DNA of 64,000 nt, from the NCBI GenBank assembly GCA_029448655.1, contig JACCLO010000060.1:1-64000 (forward strand), given 5' to 3'. The notes under the pieces are model-generated. The model was not told where the DNA came from. It searched no databases and saw nothing but the letters and a program-made list of their open reading frames with translations. Shown here piece by piece: positions 44,285 to 56,004 of this stretch. Each line of letters begins with the position of its first letter. Position 1 is the stretch's first letter. The position numbers and the translations under genes were made by a program. This DNA is from Wolfiporia cocos (Eukaryota > Basidiomycota > Agaricomycetes > Polyporales > Phaeolaceae).

Positions 44285-45702
44285 GTCAAATTCAATGTTT
44301 GACTGGGAAACTAATCATCAGACTGGTATAGAATTGTTGTTTGGTAGTCAGGCTGGCATATGAATTGCAAAGTTGCTGTTGCAGCTTACCTATGTGGATA
44401 TACTATAGCCTGTGGCATATGCCACACAATGTGGTGTCACACCTAGAGGCCTCAGAACCATCATGTAGAACTACAATGTACAAATAAGTGGTATACATGA
44501 TGTGAGAATGCTCAAACTACAAAATCTGAGCACATCTGAGAAGCTGTGTATATTGCTCAAAGTGGTGCAAAGCCATTCTGCTGAGCAGGTCATCCAGATT
44601 GTCAACTCTGTCCTCATCCAGACCCCCAAATCCCATCCTTGTCTTATAATTTTCTGCCCCTGTTCCCTCTTCATCTTCACACTGCCGTCCACTTCATCCT
44701 CAGCAACTTGATACCTATAGTCCAGCTCCTCCTCAATAAGCTTCATATCTGAAGGGATGGCGCTCCTGGACCATGCACGGGATGCCATGCACGGCCAGGA
44801 ACAGGTGTCCCCAAGGGACAGACGGCCCGCACGGCCAGGGCCCTGCCTCGATTGTCTCTTGGCCGTTCCAGCTCGCGCGTGGCTGCGGCTGCAATATAAA
44901 TGTGCCATAGACTTTAGACACATGTAAGAATACCAGGGCACGATCAAACACACACCAAAACGACACAGAACACACCACAGAAAGCAGCTGGTAGGCAGAA
45001 TGCCCATCTGAGGTAGTTCAGCCACAGCTCGACCGATCATGATCGGCCTCGATCATACTCGTACAGTGAACCTTCGCTGGCTCATGCACAATCTGAAATG
45101 TCGCAAAAGCCCTGCGGGCACTATTCTGGCTGCTATCCAGTCAAAACAGGTGCCATCTGACGCTTCCCTAGGCTCTCTAGCCTAGCCAGGTCTGGCCCAA
45201 CCCCAACTGCCTTCCTATAGCTTTTTCCATGTCTTTTCTCTCCAACCTCGGTGCACCACCCTAGATCTACAGGTGATCGGTCTCATAAAAATAATTTGCT
45301 TGTGTTTCAGGACAGTCTTCACCATCTCAGGGTTCGTCTCTGGATTGTCTAGCTTGTAGGGTGCACACTCGAAATTTTAGGACACTTAAAATGTTGTAGA
45401 AATTTCGTGGCTCTCCATGTATTTAGGCGACTGTGTAGATACGAGCAAATCATCGAATTCCACCCAGACGAAGTCAGACGAAGGGCTGCGCTCGAGGCGT
45501 ACGCTTAGGACTTAGGAAATCGGTCACAAACATTTTCGAGTCAACTGTCTATTATTTCCACTCTTATTCGACGCACCGCCGCAGTTCTAAATCGCTACAG
45601 GCTACGTTCAACCGGTAAAACTAATCGACATCAACCCCTCGAACACCTCGCCTATCTCGGCACATCCAGACCTGCCGGAGAAACCGAGAGAAAATATTTT
45701 TC
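44285..45702. other. unrecognised region with an open minus-strand frame
   Basis: A 189-codon minus frame (44471-45040) contains a plausible stretch (SDMKLIEEELDYRYQVAEDEVDG) but no known motif. A 69-codon plus frame overlaps it. 45041-45702 shows nothing. I cannot tell whether any of this is a gene. Confidence 0.3.
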
Positions 45703-46077
45703 TGACAACAGCGGTATGTGCAGTCTTGCCACCCACAGACTAGCGAGTATTAGAATAGTAGTGTTGCCAAGGACGCAGGCGGGGCGCACACGCAAGATGG
45801 TAGTGAGGATTGACCTGGTTGCCAAGAATAGTAGAACTGAGGTTGTAAGACCTCAGCTCGCGCTTATAGTACATACAGGGGGACACACTGTGTCTACCCT
45901 CAAGAGGTGGCCTGCTGCACTTACCTAAGGTGAGTCACATGGGTGGCACTACTGTAAGTATGGGCGCCTGACTGTTAAGGTATCAGGGACATTCTAGCTA
46001 AACCTTATCAAACCTAAGACAAACAAATACAAGGTCATGTGATATCTATAAGAGGCCTTACCCGAGGCAGTCTGTGA
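45703..46077 (-). repeat. LTR, duplication eroded
   Basis: TGACAACAGC (left) to AGTCTGTGACA (right), with a GAGGTTGTAAGACCTC hairpin near 45841. Flanks TTTTC and CTATC match at only three of five positions. Confidence 0.6.
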
Positions 46078-46434
46078 CACTATCAACCTCCTCTCTGCTC
46101 ATGGCAACCCAGTATGCTTATGCCCTCCATGACATGGCCAGGGCAGCTTCACTCATATTTATCACTTCAAATCATGCCTCTGCTGTCATGTCATGCCGCT
46201 TCAATTACATCACTGAACATGTGTTCATATTGAGGTTTTTCTATCAACTCCTCTGCCCCTTGTATTCAACCAGGTCATCCTGAATGGCCAGGACAATTCT
46301 CTTTCATGGTTTTGGAGAGTTTTGTCAAAGGACTAGGGATCCCCAGATTGATCGACAAAGACTTGGTATTGGAATCGTATACTCACGTTGCCATCAGCAG
46401 CTCTTGATTTCTTAACCCTTCATCCCATCCACTT
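46078..46434. other. unrecognised spacer
   Basis: A plus-strand frame of about 69 codons (46074-46283) has no motif. I see no repeat that explains it. Confidence 0.3.
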
Positions 46435-48176
46435 TAGTGATGTGCCAGGCCCAGCTTTGGGCCATGAGCTGGGCCGGGCCAAGCTGGGCTTTACAGCACG
46501 GCTTGAGACTGACACACGCTACTAACTAGCACTCAACCAGGGGAAGGGGGCTCACCAAAGGTGCCTTCCTGATTTGGGACTACTAGCCAGAAGAGGCCAA
46601 GACAAGTCTGAGGGTTTATGCTCGGAGACTGTCTGGCTTATATATTACTACTGTTTGTACATGTGGGGCTCGCGTGACTATGGGGTCATCTACTTGCTGG
46701 TATACAATTGGTCTAAGCTATGGGGCCGGTAATGGCATTGGAGCACTGGTACGTAGCGAGATGTCCATAGCAACGTAGTGTGATGGGATTGGATCAGGGG
46801 GGTTGCCAATCGATCGGTTACGATCAGTGGTTCTTGTCGATCGGGTGAGACCAGTAATGGCGGTGGTGATCAGTGCTTCGATCGGGTGTAATGATCGGTG
46901 GTTTTCGTCGATCAGGGTATAACGACCAGTGCTCCTCATAGGTCATGTGCTGCCATCCCAGGCAGGGGGTGCACCATTCCAATGGCGTGGTTGACAAGAT
47001 GTGGTCTGAAGGTGCTTTTGGTGGCCTAGGTCCCGAGGTACGGTACTGAGGGTCGATCGTTCACGGCCCGGTTCCCAGAGGTTGCGGTACTGAAGGGAAG
47101 GCGTAGGGCGTAGACTCGTAGACTGTAGGTGCATAGGTCTAGTGCTTGTATGGGATTGCTGCCATCCCACGGGCAGAAGTCTATACAGGTCGGGGCCTGC
47201 CTGTAATGGGGAAGTCTATGCCAGTAATGGCGAGTGTCTGTGGTGTAAGAGATGTGAGACATTGGGCGTAGTGTTTAGGGTCACGTGCAATAATATAGGT
47301 CATTCCTCTAGTTAGTGTGTAGTGTATGTGCGATGGCTGGTAACCTGGATTGTCTTGGGGTTACTGCTGTGCTAGCCACGCTGTGGTTCCTAGAGGTGGC
47401 CCATGACTAGGTTGTATGGACTAGCAGTATTGTACTGACTGCCGGGGACTGGGGACTGGTGTAAGTTCGGACTGATGGTGGTCTGCTAGTGCCCGTAGTG
47501 ACTTGTGTATCGGAGGGCTTCTACTAGCATTGCCGTACGTATCCAGCTGGGCTTGGATGGAGTGCCTTTAGCGTGCAAGAGGCGTGAGTGGGGTGTCAAC
47601 CTAGGATGTTCTACTAGGCTTGGAAATTGGCTTGTGACAGAGCGGCCCAGGGCCCGGCCTGAGATACAGGCCAGGCCAGGCCAAGCTGTTGAGCCCTGGC
47701 CTAGGGATCTTAATGGCTACAATATCTGGCAGGCACAATATAAGCCCATACAGGCCAGTTATATGCTCACTCAATCATTGTGCACCTATCTTGTTTATTT
47801 AAACTACAGAAAAGTCAAGTCCTCAACGTTGAAGCCTGCCACTCACTTTTGGGGCGCCTATATGATCCCCCATATGGCAGGCACGCTACTGAATGCTGTC
47901 GCTAGTGAATGATTATTTCATGCTTAATCCTACTATAGATCGGAGGATTAAAGGTTCTATTTCATCTGGGAAGGTTTGGCAAAGGTGAATCTCAAGCTCT
48001 GAAGCTAAAAGTGACGATTATCTTAGCAGTGGTAGGCCGCGGCAAGCTGGGACCTAGGCCGGGCCAAGCCGTGAGCTGTCAATGAGGGCCTGGCCTGAGG
48101 TTTTGAAAAAGCCATGGGCCATCCAAGCCGGGCCGAAGCCGGGGCTTTTGAGCTGGGCGCGGCCTGGCACTCACTA
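46435..48176. mobile_element. hAT-type MITE copy 3, TSD ATCCACTT, split by an LTR
   Basis: TAGTGATGTGCCAGGCCC to GGCCTGGCACTCACTA, flanked by exact ATCCACTT (46427-46434 and 48177-48184). Without the LTR at 46510-47639 it aligns with copy 1 throughout. It also shows the empty site for the short LTR of copy 1 (near 47943). Confidence 0.88.
46510..47639 (-). repeat. LTR nested in MITE copy 3
   Basis: TGACACACGC (left) to GGCTTGTGACA (right), 1130 bp. It splits the MITE between GCTTGAGA and GGCCCAGGGC. Flanks GAGAC and GAGCG agree at three bases only, so the duplication has mutated. It carries several GATCGG-type direct repeats near 46790-46920. Confidence 0.75.
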
Positions 48177-48223
48177 ATCCACTTCAGTCCGGGGTATTTT
48201 CTCGGGCAACTCAGGTTGGGGAG

Positions 48224-48936
48224 TGTTACGGTTATTTTGATTTTTCGAATATCGACAGAACTCACCACCGGGCGAATACGATACAGGGACTTGTTGCGCA
48301 ACCAACCCCCCTGGCTACTCGTGACTCTACTGGGCGCATCCCCAGTTGTATTAGCATGTAGGGCGCGTTTCACCCTTTGGCAGATCCAACTCTGCCACCG
48401 TTTCACCTTCATCGTTTATTAGCTGATAGATGGTGTTCAACCACCATCATCCCTATCTATCGTTTCGGATACATCACTACATACTTATCAAACGTTTGAT
48501 ACTATAGCGTAGATAGTAGCGGTGGCATCTGGATGGACCTGACCCCTAAACCCAGCGTAGTATAAAAGCTCATGTACCTTATTGTCAAGGCTCTTCAGCT
48601 CGACCTTGTTGTATAAACAAGAAGTCTTATACTCGTTCTCAAACGTAGGAAACTACGCTCAGTATTTCTCACTCGAGCAATCCGAACGACTAAGTCCTCG
48701 AAGTGCACACTGACTTCTCGGACTTAGGCGAGTCTTATATTCTATTCGACTCGCACCTGAACAGATTATATCCTCTAACGCGTATTGGATATTATACGAT
48801 CTCCTAGGAACTTCACCTAGGACTTGAAGGCATCTAACGAGCTATTTGCCTTGCATACGGCTATACAGCCCTACAGTGCAGAAGAACGATCTATATTCGC
48901 GACTCGAATATACGAACGGGTATTCGACCCGTAACA
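48224..48936 (+). repeat. 5' LTR of element B
   Basis: TGTTACGG to CCGTAACA, 713 bp, perfect 8-bp inverted ends. TATAAAAG is at 48561-48568. The likely transcript start AGCTCGACCTT is at 48597-48607. This family is distinct from the TGTCACA family that fills the rest of the window. Confidence 0.92.
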
Positions 48937-48937
48937 G

Positions 48938-48948
48938 AAGGTCGAGCT
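48938..48948 (+). promoter_or_regulatory. self-priming primer-binding site of element B
   Basis: AAGGTCGAGCT starts two bases after the LTR end (one spacer base) and is the exact complement of AGCTCGACCTT at 48597-48607, the likely 5' end of the mRNA. Confidence 0.72.
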
Positions 48949-48979
48949 TATCACACCCTCACCTACACGTGTAAGGGCA

Positions 48980-50826
48980 CATGATATTGGACCAGAATTC
49001 CCAGCACGACTGATTGAACTCTTGCCCGAGGACATTCAGGGAGTCTACAGACTCAACCGATACGAGTGGACTGACACCATTGGAGCCTTCCGTAACCGCG
49101 GAGGAATTGTTGTCATTTCCAAGAGAAGATAGGGCATCGAAGTGGGTAGAAGTATACCCCTCCGCAAGAACGACCGCTTGGGAAATAACGCGTGAAGCGT
49201 TCGAACGATTTGGAGAACTCCCTCCGATGTCAACCGCGACGTTGACCGAAAACGAAACCGAAACCATCAACAGAACCTTCGATGCCGATGGAAATACGAA
49301 TCAGCCTTCGGGCGCCACAGGAATGGCAGGAATTGAGCGCATCGGAGATGATGGGAGAAATCCTGGAAATTTTACAGGAACAGATAACAGCCAGGACCGG
49401 AGGACAGGACCCTCCAGGATTTATATCTGCTTTTGCGCAGAGTGGGATTGGGCCTATGGCTGGAGGAACAGACCTCTTTGGAAACCCCCCACAGAACGCA
49501 CCCGGAATGGGTAGCGGAGGAAATCGTCTTGGACTAGCCCAAGCGGAGGAATGGGAACGGACAACCCAGGAACATGGCCTTCAGGGCCTATTTGGACGAA
49601 CCTCCGCAGGTACAAGCGGAGGAGGACTGGGAGGAAACATTCGGACTCGGAGGAGGGAATGCCCCCCTCCTGGAGGATTCGGAGGAGGAACCCCCCGCGA
49701 ACCCCGGAGGGAGGAAACCCTGGAGGAAACCCCAGGGAACCCCGGAGGAAACCCAGGAAACCCAGGTGGAGGATACCCGGGAGGAGGAGGACCTCCACCA
49801 CCGAATGCGCCGCAGCCTCAACCTCCGGCGCCAAAACCCGTACTACCGACCCCCGATGATAAAGATCAATCCCCCAGACGTATTCGACGGGGAACGATCT
49901 GACATGCCAGAACTTCATAAACCAGTGCAATTCCTGGTTTACGATGTACGAAACATCATTCCAGAACGACGTTCAGAGAGTGATCTTTATCCTCTCTTAT
50001 ATTTCGAACAAGGGGAAAACAGGCAGTGGAAACAAAATTACCACCGGGTTTACACGAACCCCCAGACGAAACGATTCTTCCCCACCTAGTCTTGCACAGT
50101 TTGATGCAGACTTCCAGAAAGCCTTCGGAAGCCATCGAAGAGGTACAGAAGGCGCGGAAGAAAATCTGGACGTAACCAGGACAGGAAGGACATTGATGAT
50201 TATATCACCGAGTTCAACAACTGTGGCGGAAAGGCCCAGTACGATCGATACAGCGCGGACGGAAAAGCGTTGCTCATAAACCTCTTTGAGAAAGGGTTAC
50301 CCGAACACCAGACCCGATACATCATCGGTGTTCGACCCGCTACCAGCAACCATTGATGAATGGCAGTCCGCTGCCTCGTACTATGAAATACGTACAAGAT
50401 ATTCTTGAAACGGGACAAACCGTTTGTCAAGAAAAAGGCTGGCAAGCCTGAACCAGAATTATATACGGAACGCACTAGTGCTCCACAGCAACCGCACCGA
50501 AAGATCCGAACGCAATGGATGTAGATCGACATGACCACCCAGGAAAAGGGACGATCACATCAAGAAAGGAAAATGCTTCACCTGTCATCAGCCAGGACAT
50601 ATGTCGGAGAGACTGCCCGAAGAGGCCGAGGAAACCAGCCCGCCCCTAGGCGGACTACTCGAAAAACCGAAGAAGAAGAAGCCGAGCAAGAAGCTCGCAT
50701 CGAAGAAGTCTCCGAAGAAGAGACTGAATATGTCACCGCTAACAGAGCGGTCACAGCAATTCGGGCTCTGAAAGCCAAAGAACCCCGAGCTCTAGCACGG
50801 CTCGTAGAAGAACAGGATTTTGCCTA
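48980..50826 (+). pseudogene. element B gag, frameshifted
   Basis: Segments in changing frames read HDIGPEFPARLIELLPEDIQ (about 48980), a helix-rich region (about 49090-49330), a Gly/Pro-rich stretch (about 49500-49850), and the capsid (FINQCNSWFTMYE, DDYITEFNNCGGKAQYDRYS, about 49910-50260). A zinc knuckle CFTCHQPGHMS (about 50573), whose last Cys falls one frame over, closes gag. At least five frame changes are needed. Known: capsid packs the RNA into particles and the knuckle binds RNA. Confidence 0.75.
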
Positions 50827-50879
50827 GGAGGGAAGCCACGGTCTTACCCTCGAGAAAGCAGCGCATGTAATGTACCTCG

Positions 50880-51190
50880 TTCGAGAAGAATCGATCCCTC
50901 TTCATTCCGGTAATCATGACGCTGGCAAAACCCGTGAAGTGCAATGCACTAATCGACTCAGGAGCAATGTCAAACCTGATCCACAGCAGAGTGGTAGAAA
51001 AATACAAGGTGCCCACGCAAACCCTTGAAGAACCCGATTATCGTCAAAAATGTTGACGGAAACAGAAACAAAGAATGGGCGAATAGACCGAGAAGAAGCC
51101 ACCATACTACTACGATATCCGAAGACCCCAGAAACGCGACAGGTCCGATTCTTGTAGGATCGATCGGAACAGAGAATATGATCTAGGTAT
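50880..51190 (+). pseudogene. element B aspartic protease
   Basis: ALIDSGAMSNLIHSRVV (about 50950) gives the catalytic DSG. The downstream part is broken by frameshifts, and the domain is short. It would cut the Gag-Pol chain. Confidence 0.65.
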
Positions 51191-51192
51191 GG

Positions 51193-51720
51193 ATGGCTAA
51201 AGAACGAAAACCCCACAATCGCCTGGAAGGACCAAACAGTCGATGTACGTCAATACATAGGGGCAGAAGAAAGAAACCGGAAGCCACGATCAAATGGGAT
51301 ACGGTGGAAATGGAGTTGCTCCAGAAGGGAAAATTCCGAACAAGGGGAACCCAAGAAGCCGCAGGGTATGACCTTTACGCTGCAGAAGAACCGAGATCCG
51401 CCGGAGGATGGAAAACTCGTCTCCACAGGAGTAAAAATGAAGATCCCGAAGGGATCGTATGGAAGGTTGGCCGGACGATCAGGCAACACCTCAGACACGG
51501 ACTGGTAGTACAGGCCGGAATCATAGACTCGGACTACCGAGGAGACGTCGGAGCCGTCGTCTTCAACTATTCAAGACAAAGCACATAGAATATCCCGGGC
51601 ATGCGAATAGCCCAGATAATTTTCGAACGACACCTAACCCCCGACATTTTGGAGGTCGAGGACCTAGATGAAACAGAACGAGGGGAGAAAGGATTTGGAT
51701 CTACGACCAGCCAGAAGAAA
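51193..51720 (+). pseudogene. element B dUTPase, between protease and RT
   Basis: All conserved parts can be read with two frame changes: TQEAAGYDLYAAEE (motif 1), QAGIIDSDYRGDVGAVVFNY (motif 3), then AQIIFERHL (motif 4) and RGEKGFGST (motif 5). In element A the same domain lies after the chromodomain. It would lower dUTP during cDNA synthesis. Confidence 0.82.
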
Positions 51721-51929
51721 CAGCACAGAGCGGCTCTATACTCCTGAGGAGTACGAAGCGATCCGACGCTTTGCAAAAGATAACCCCTAGGATCACTAGG
51801 AGAGAAAGGGGAAACACGAAAGAAGTTCCGAACAAAGATACAATCAATCAATGCTGTCAGGAAAGCGCTGACGAAGTCCCAAGAATTCGCACAGAAAACC
51901 CTAGAACCAGGAACGAACAATTGAGGAAT

Positions 51930-53320
51930 GTCCCGAAACACCTACTAGACTTTACCAAGGTGTTCGATAAGGATGTCCGCAGCGGCGTTCCCCCCCGTCG
52001 AGACCATGGGACCACGCAATCGAATTACAAACCCGATTTCGTGCCGAAGGACTGCAAAGTCTATGCACTGTGCCTAAAGAGCAACAGGCGCTGGACGAAT
52101 TCCTAAAAGAAAACCTGGCCAAGGGATTCATAGTCCCTTCAAAATCCCCGATGGCGTCACCATTCTTCTTCGTCCCAAAGAAAGACAGCGGCCTACGACC
52201 CTGTCAAGATTATCGATATCTGAACGAAGGAACGATAAAGAACGTCTATCCCTTGCCATTAATCTCGGAGCTCCTGGAAAAGCTAAAAGGAGCAAAGATT
52301 TTCACGAAAATGGACCTTAGAGCGGGGTACAACAACGTGCGAATCAAGAAAGGAGACGAATGGAAAGCGGCCTTCAAAACAAACCGAAGGTTGTACGAAC
52401 CCACGGTTATGTTTTTCGGATTGTGCAATGCACCCGGGACCTTTCAGGCAATGATGAACGAAATCCTGAAAGAAGAAATCTTCGAAGGATGGGTGCTTGT
52501 TTACATGGACGATATCCTCATTTTCTCAGAAGACGAGAAAACACACAAGGAACGGGAACGGCGAATCCTTCAGAGATTGGTGGATAACCATCTCTTTGTG
52601 AAACCCGAGAAATGCGCCTTCGGTGTCGACAGAGTCGAATTTCTAGGACTAGTCATCACCCCAGGAAACATCCAGATGGACCCAGCGAAACTCAATAGGA
52701 TTAAAGAGTGGCCGACTCCCCGAAATCTCAAGGAAGTCAGATCCTTCCTAGGATTTGCAAACTTCTATCGGAAATTTATCGATCACTACTCAACGCACGC
52801 CCGACCCCTGGTGGATCTCACGAAAACGGTCACAGGGACAGGATTCCAGTGGACGGATAAAGAACAAAAGGCGTTCGACTTCATGAAGCAGGCATTCACA
52901 ACGGCGCCCGCACTAGGAACGCCAGACAAGGAGAAACCATTCATCCTCGAAACAGACGCATCTCAGTTTGCCACAGGGGCAGTGCTAAAACAGACAGATG
53001 AAACGGGGCGTGAACGGCCAGTGGGATATCTCTCACAATCCCTGACATCCACAGAACGGAACTACGAAATCTATGATCGCGAACTACTCGGAATAGTCCG
53101 AGCACTAGAAGAATGGCGGCACCTGTTAGAAGGAGCACCGCATCGGATCTTGATCCGAAGCGATCATCCAGAAACCTGCCGTACTGGAGAAGCGCACAGC
53201 GCCCTAATCGGCGAAACCCACAAAAAGCTGAGCTGGCCATCTATTCCCTCTCGCAATTCGGACCTTGAATTTACAACACATTCCCCGGGAGGAAACTAGT
53301 CATGGCCGACACATTGTCCA
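51930..53320 (+). pseudogene. element B reverse transcriptase and RNase H
   Basis: The longest intact frame (52070-53299) has [42 protein letters not shown] (YMDD active site), [12 protein letters not shown] and the RNase H start [24 protein letters not shown] follows. The end of RNase H is garbled after SDHPE (about 53165). Upstream (51930-52070) the RT N-terminus is in another frame. RT itself appears unbroken. Confidence 0.9.
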
Positions 53321-53479
53321 GGTTGTATCACCTAGACGAAGCAACGAAGACAACGAGGGAATCACCATGATTCCAAATGAACTCGTCGTCCACGCAATCC
53401 AGATCCCGATCATCGATCGAATCAAGAACGCAACGACGAGATTGAATCTGCGGAACAGGCGATCCGTGCTCTAGGGGGC

Positions 53480-54239
53480 ACAGACGAATTCCCCCGCAAG
53501 AACCACCGCAGATGATATGGCAACAAACGGATGGGATACTGCTCTACAGGGGCAGGATGTACGTGCCAAAAGATGAAGGGGCCTTCGACGGGACCGTATT
53601 TCAAAATACCACGACACGATCCCGGCCGGACACCCTGGGATCTGGGGTACAACAGTACAGGTTAAGACCCACTTTTGGTGGCCTGACATGGGAACAATGA
53701 TACCGGAATACGTCCGAGGCGTGCAATCTGTCAACAGATGAAACCTGATAGGAACCCGCTAAAACCCCCTTTACAGCCAATACCGACACGGGAGGACGCC
53801 CTTCCCTTCTCACAGTGCTCGGTCGATTTTGTCACCGACCTGCCAAGAGTCCGGAAAATATGACTCCATGATGGTGATTGTCGACCATGGCCTATCCAAG
53901 GCCATCTCTCTCACCCCATGCGACAAAAACAATCACGAGCGAAGGGGCCGCAGAAATATTCCATCGAAAGATATACTCACAATACGGCATTCCCCGAAAG
54001 ATCATTTCAGACAGGGGACCACAGTTCGCATCGAAACTGTTCAAGGAATTATGCAGCTGCAGGGAACGGAATCTGCGATGAGTACGGCGTACCATCCACA
54101 GACCGCCGGACAAACGGAAAGGATGAATCAACAAATCGAAGTGTACCTTCGTATCTATTGCATGAACGACCCTTTCCAATGGGTACAACGACTACCCGAC
54201 GTCGAATTTGCGCACAACACCAAGCGAACCGAAAACTGA
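53480..54239 (+). pseudogene. element B integrase
   Basis: The HHCC zinc part (YHDTIPAGHPGIWG, FWWPDM) is followed by the DDE core: SVDFVTDLP (first D), the frame-shifted [15 protein letters not shown] (second D, about 54000) and STAYHPQTAGQTERMNQ with the Glu (about 54080-54130). Four or more frame changes. It would insert cDNA into host DNA. Confidence 0.82.
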
Positions 54240-54439
54240 CCTGCGCCCCTTGAAATAATCTTGGGTTATATTCCAAGGGGATTCCCAGACTACGACAGGG
54301 TAGGAAACGTCCTGGCAGCAGTTGACAGGATCAAAAACGATCAAAGAGGCGCGAAAGATGGCATTCATCGCGCCACGAACTAGCTCAGAAAGAATGGCGG
54401 GGACCGTTTTCCTCGGAGAATTACCGAAGCTCGAGAAAG

Positions 54440-54850
54440 GAGACAAGGTTGGCTCGACGCAAAGAACCTAACCATCCCCTACGAACTTAACAAGCTAGCA
54501 CCAAAAAGGGAAGGACCCTCACCATCACAGAAAAGATGGGACCCACGACATACCGGCTGCAGTTACCGGCGAACTGGAAAATTCATCGGTATTCCATTGC
54601 TGCATTACTAAAACCATTCAAAGAAACAAGGGTGCACGGACCCAATTACCTACGGCCGCCACCTGATATCATCAAGGGACAGGAGGAATACGAAGTCGAA
54701 GCCATCTTGGCTGACAGATGGAAAGGAAAGAAGCATCAATACTTCGTCAAGTGGAAAGGCTATGCCACGGCCGACAATTCATGGGAAGACGAGGCGAACT
54801 TGGAGCACTCCAAGGAGCTGATAAAAGACTACCACAGGACGAGAGTCAGG
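54440..54850 (+). pseudogene. element B integrase C-terminus and chromodomain
   Basis: MGPTTYRLQLP leads to the chromodomain EEYEVEAILADRW, QYFVKWKGYATADNSWEDE and a helix, ending about 54840. Aromatic cage positions (Y, W, and the third in DNSWE) are present, so it could bind methylated histone tails. The frame continues open to 55993, overlapping the next ORF. Confidence 0.85.
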
Positions 54851-54885
54851 ACAACCCCGACACTCGAAAACAGGACAGTAATAGT

Positions 54886-55950
54886 ATGTCGACGACTCGC
54901 CACCAGCTCCCCCGCCGAACCACGACCCCCGGCGATGCAGATCGTCGAGAAGGCCGACCGCGAGGTACGCCACCAAGAAGGTACTCCCCCCAGCATCTGC
55001 AGAGTAGACACGCCCTCCTCTGGTACAGGGCCGAGGGACCTTTTGCTGGCCGAGCCGATGGCTGGTCGGCCCTCTTCGACATCGCGCAGGACCTCACACA
55101 CGTCTACAGCTCGTACCAGAACATCACCGAGGACCTTGTCCGAATGGAGGGGCAGATCAGAGCGCAGAGAGAGGGACTCGAATTACTCACCAACAGACTT
55201 ATCGACAGATTGGCCGCCACCACGACGGCCCGACTACGACACGCGCTCAACGACTTCGAGGATCGCGAGCACGTTACTCCCGGTCGACCCGAATACACAC
55301 CACGACCCGCCTGCTTTTTCACCCCCGACGAACGACGCCGAGTTGCAAGGCCGTTTGATTTTATGGAGGGCGATAGAGTATTATTTCCACTGCCTACCAA
55401 GACTCAGAGAGCCCGCCGAACAGGAGTTAGAGACCCGACGCCACGTATTCCTGGTATGGGAGGCAACGGGAGACGTGAACCACCTGCACGCCCGACGAGC
55501 CCTAGGGCTACCCCAGAACGACAGCGAAGAGCGAATAGCACGCCGCCTATTCGACGATCTCCATCGGTGCAGAGCATTACCCGCGAGGAGTTCGAGCGAG
55601 GTGCGAGGGAGCACGAACGAGACACCGCCTCCTTACCCACATGGGCGCAACGAAACCTCCCACCGCGCCGCTCACCACTGGAGATACCGACACAACGAAT
55701 ATCTCAGAGATATCCCTTTTCCTACGGGGTACCAGCAAGGCCCTCGCCTGAACAACCCTGTCGGCAGTGCGGATCCGCTAGCCACTGGATCCTCGACTGC
55801 CCCGACTATATTTGCAGAGCTTGTGGGCTCAATCAACCAGGTCATCGACAGAATGAATGCCGCCAACACTTCGTATGGCGAACTCCTACGACCCCGTCCC
55901 TCAGCGGGAACGGCGACATCTACAATGAACAGGACGCCGAGGCACTCTGA
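54886..55950 (+). CDS. element B third ORF with coiled coil and zinc knuckles
   Basis: The ATG at 54886 (MSTTRHQLP) opens 354 codons in a frame that overlaps the open extension of pol. Residues of about 70-125 form a likely helix or coiled coil (DIAQDLTHVYSSYQ, RAQREGLELLTNRLIDRL). Residues 292-305 are a perfect CX2CX4HX4C knuckle (CRQCGSASHWILDC), and a second CX2CX6HX4C follows at 310-325. The middle (about 55310-55600) looks more protein-like in the pol frame (LWRAIEYYF, ERIARRLFDDLHRC), so two compensating frameshifts may be present. The place of an env gene, but no signal peptide or membrane helix. Function unknown; nucleic-acid binding is likely for the knuckles. Confidence 0.6.
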   Translation: MSTTRHQLPRRTTTPGDADRREGRPRGTPPRRYSPQHLQSRHALLWYRAEGPFAGRADGWSALFDIAQDLTHVYSSYQNITEDLVRMEGQIRAQREGLELLTNRLIDRLAATTTARLRHALNDFEDREHVTPGRPEYTPRPACFFTPDERRRVARPFDFMEGDRVLFPLPTKTQRARRTGVRDPTPRIPGMGGNGRREPPARPTSPRATPERQRRANSTPPIRRSPSVQSITREEFERGAREHERDTASLPTWAQRNLPPRRSPLEIPTQRISQRYPFSYGVPARPSPEQPCRQCGSASHWILDCPDYICRACGLNQPGHRQNECRQHFVWRTPTTPSLSGNGDIYNEQDAEAL

Positions 55951-55986
55951 AGAGAGGAACTTGGAAAATTCGTCGAGGCCGACGAA

Positions 55987-56004
55987 TGCCTAGGGAGGGG
56001 CTGA
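55987..56004 (+). promoter_or_regulatory. polypurine tract of element B
   Basis: AGGGAGGGGCTGA lies directly before the 3' LTR. Confidence 0.7.

Noticed and set aside
44471..45040. 189-codon minus ORF as a gene
   Set aside because: Only a short part looks coding-like; no motif, intron pattern or repeat support.
46074..46283. Helitron helicase fragment
   Set aside because: The reading has a vague likeness but none of the Rep or helicase motifs.
54536..55993. A single 485-codon pol extension as one protein
   Set aside because: The zinc knuckles lie in the other frame, so at least part of the extension is a shadow frame.
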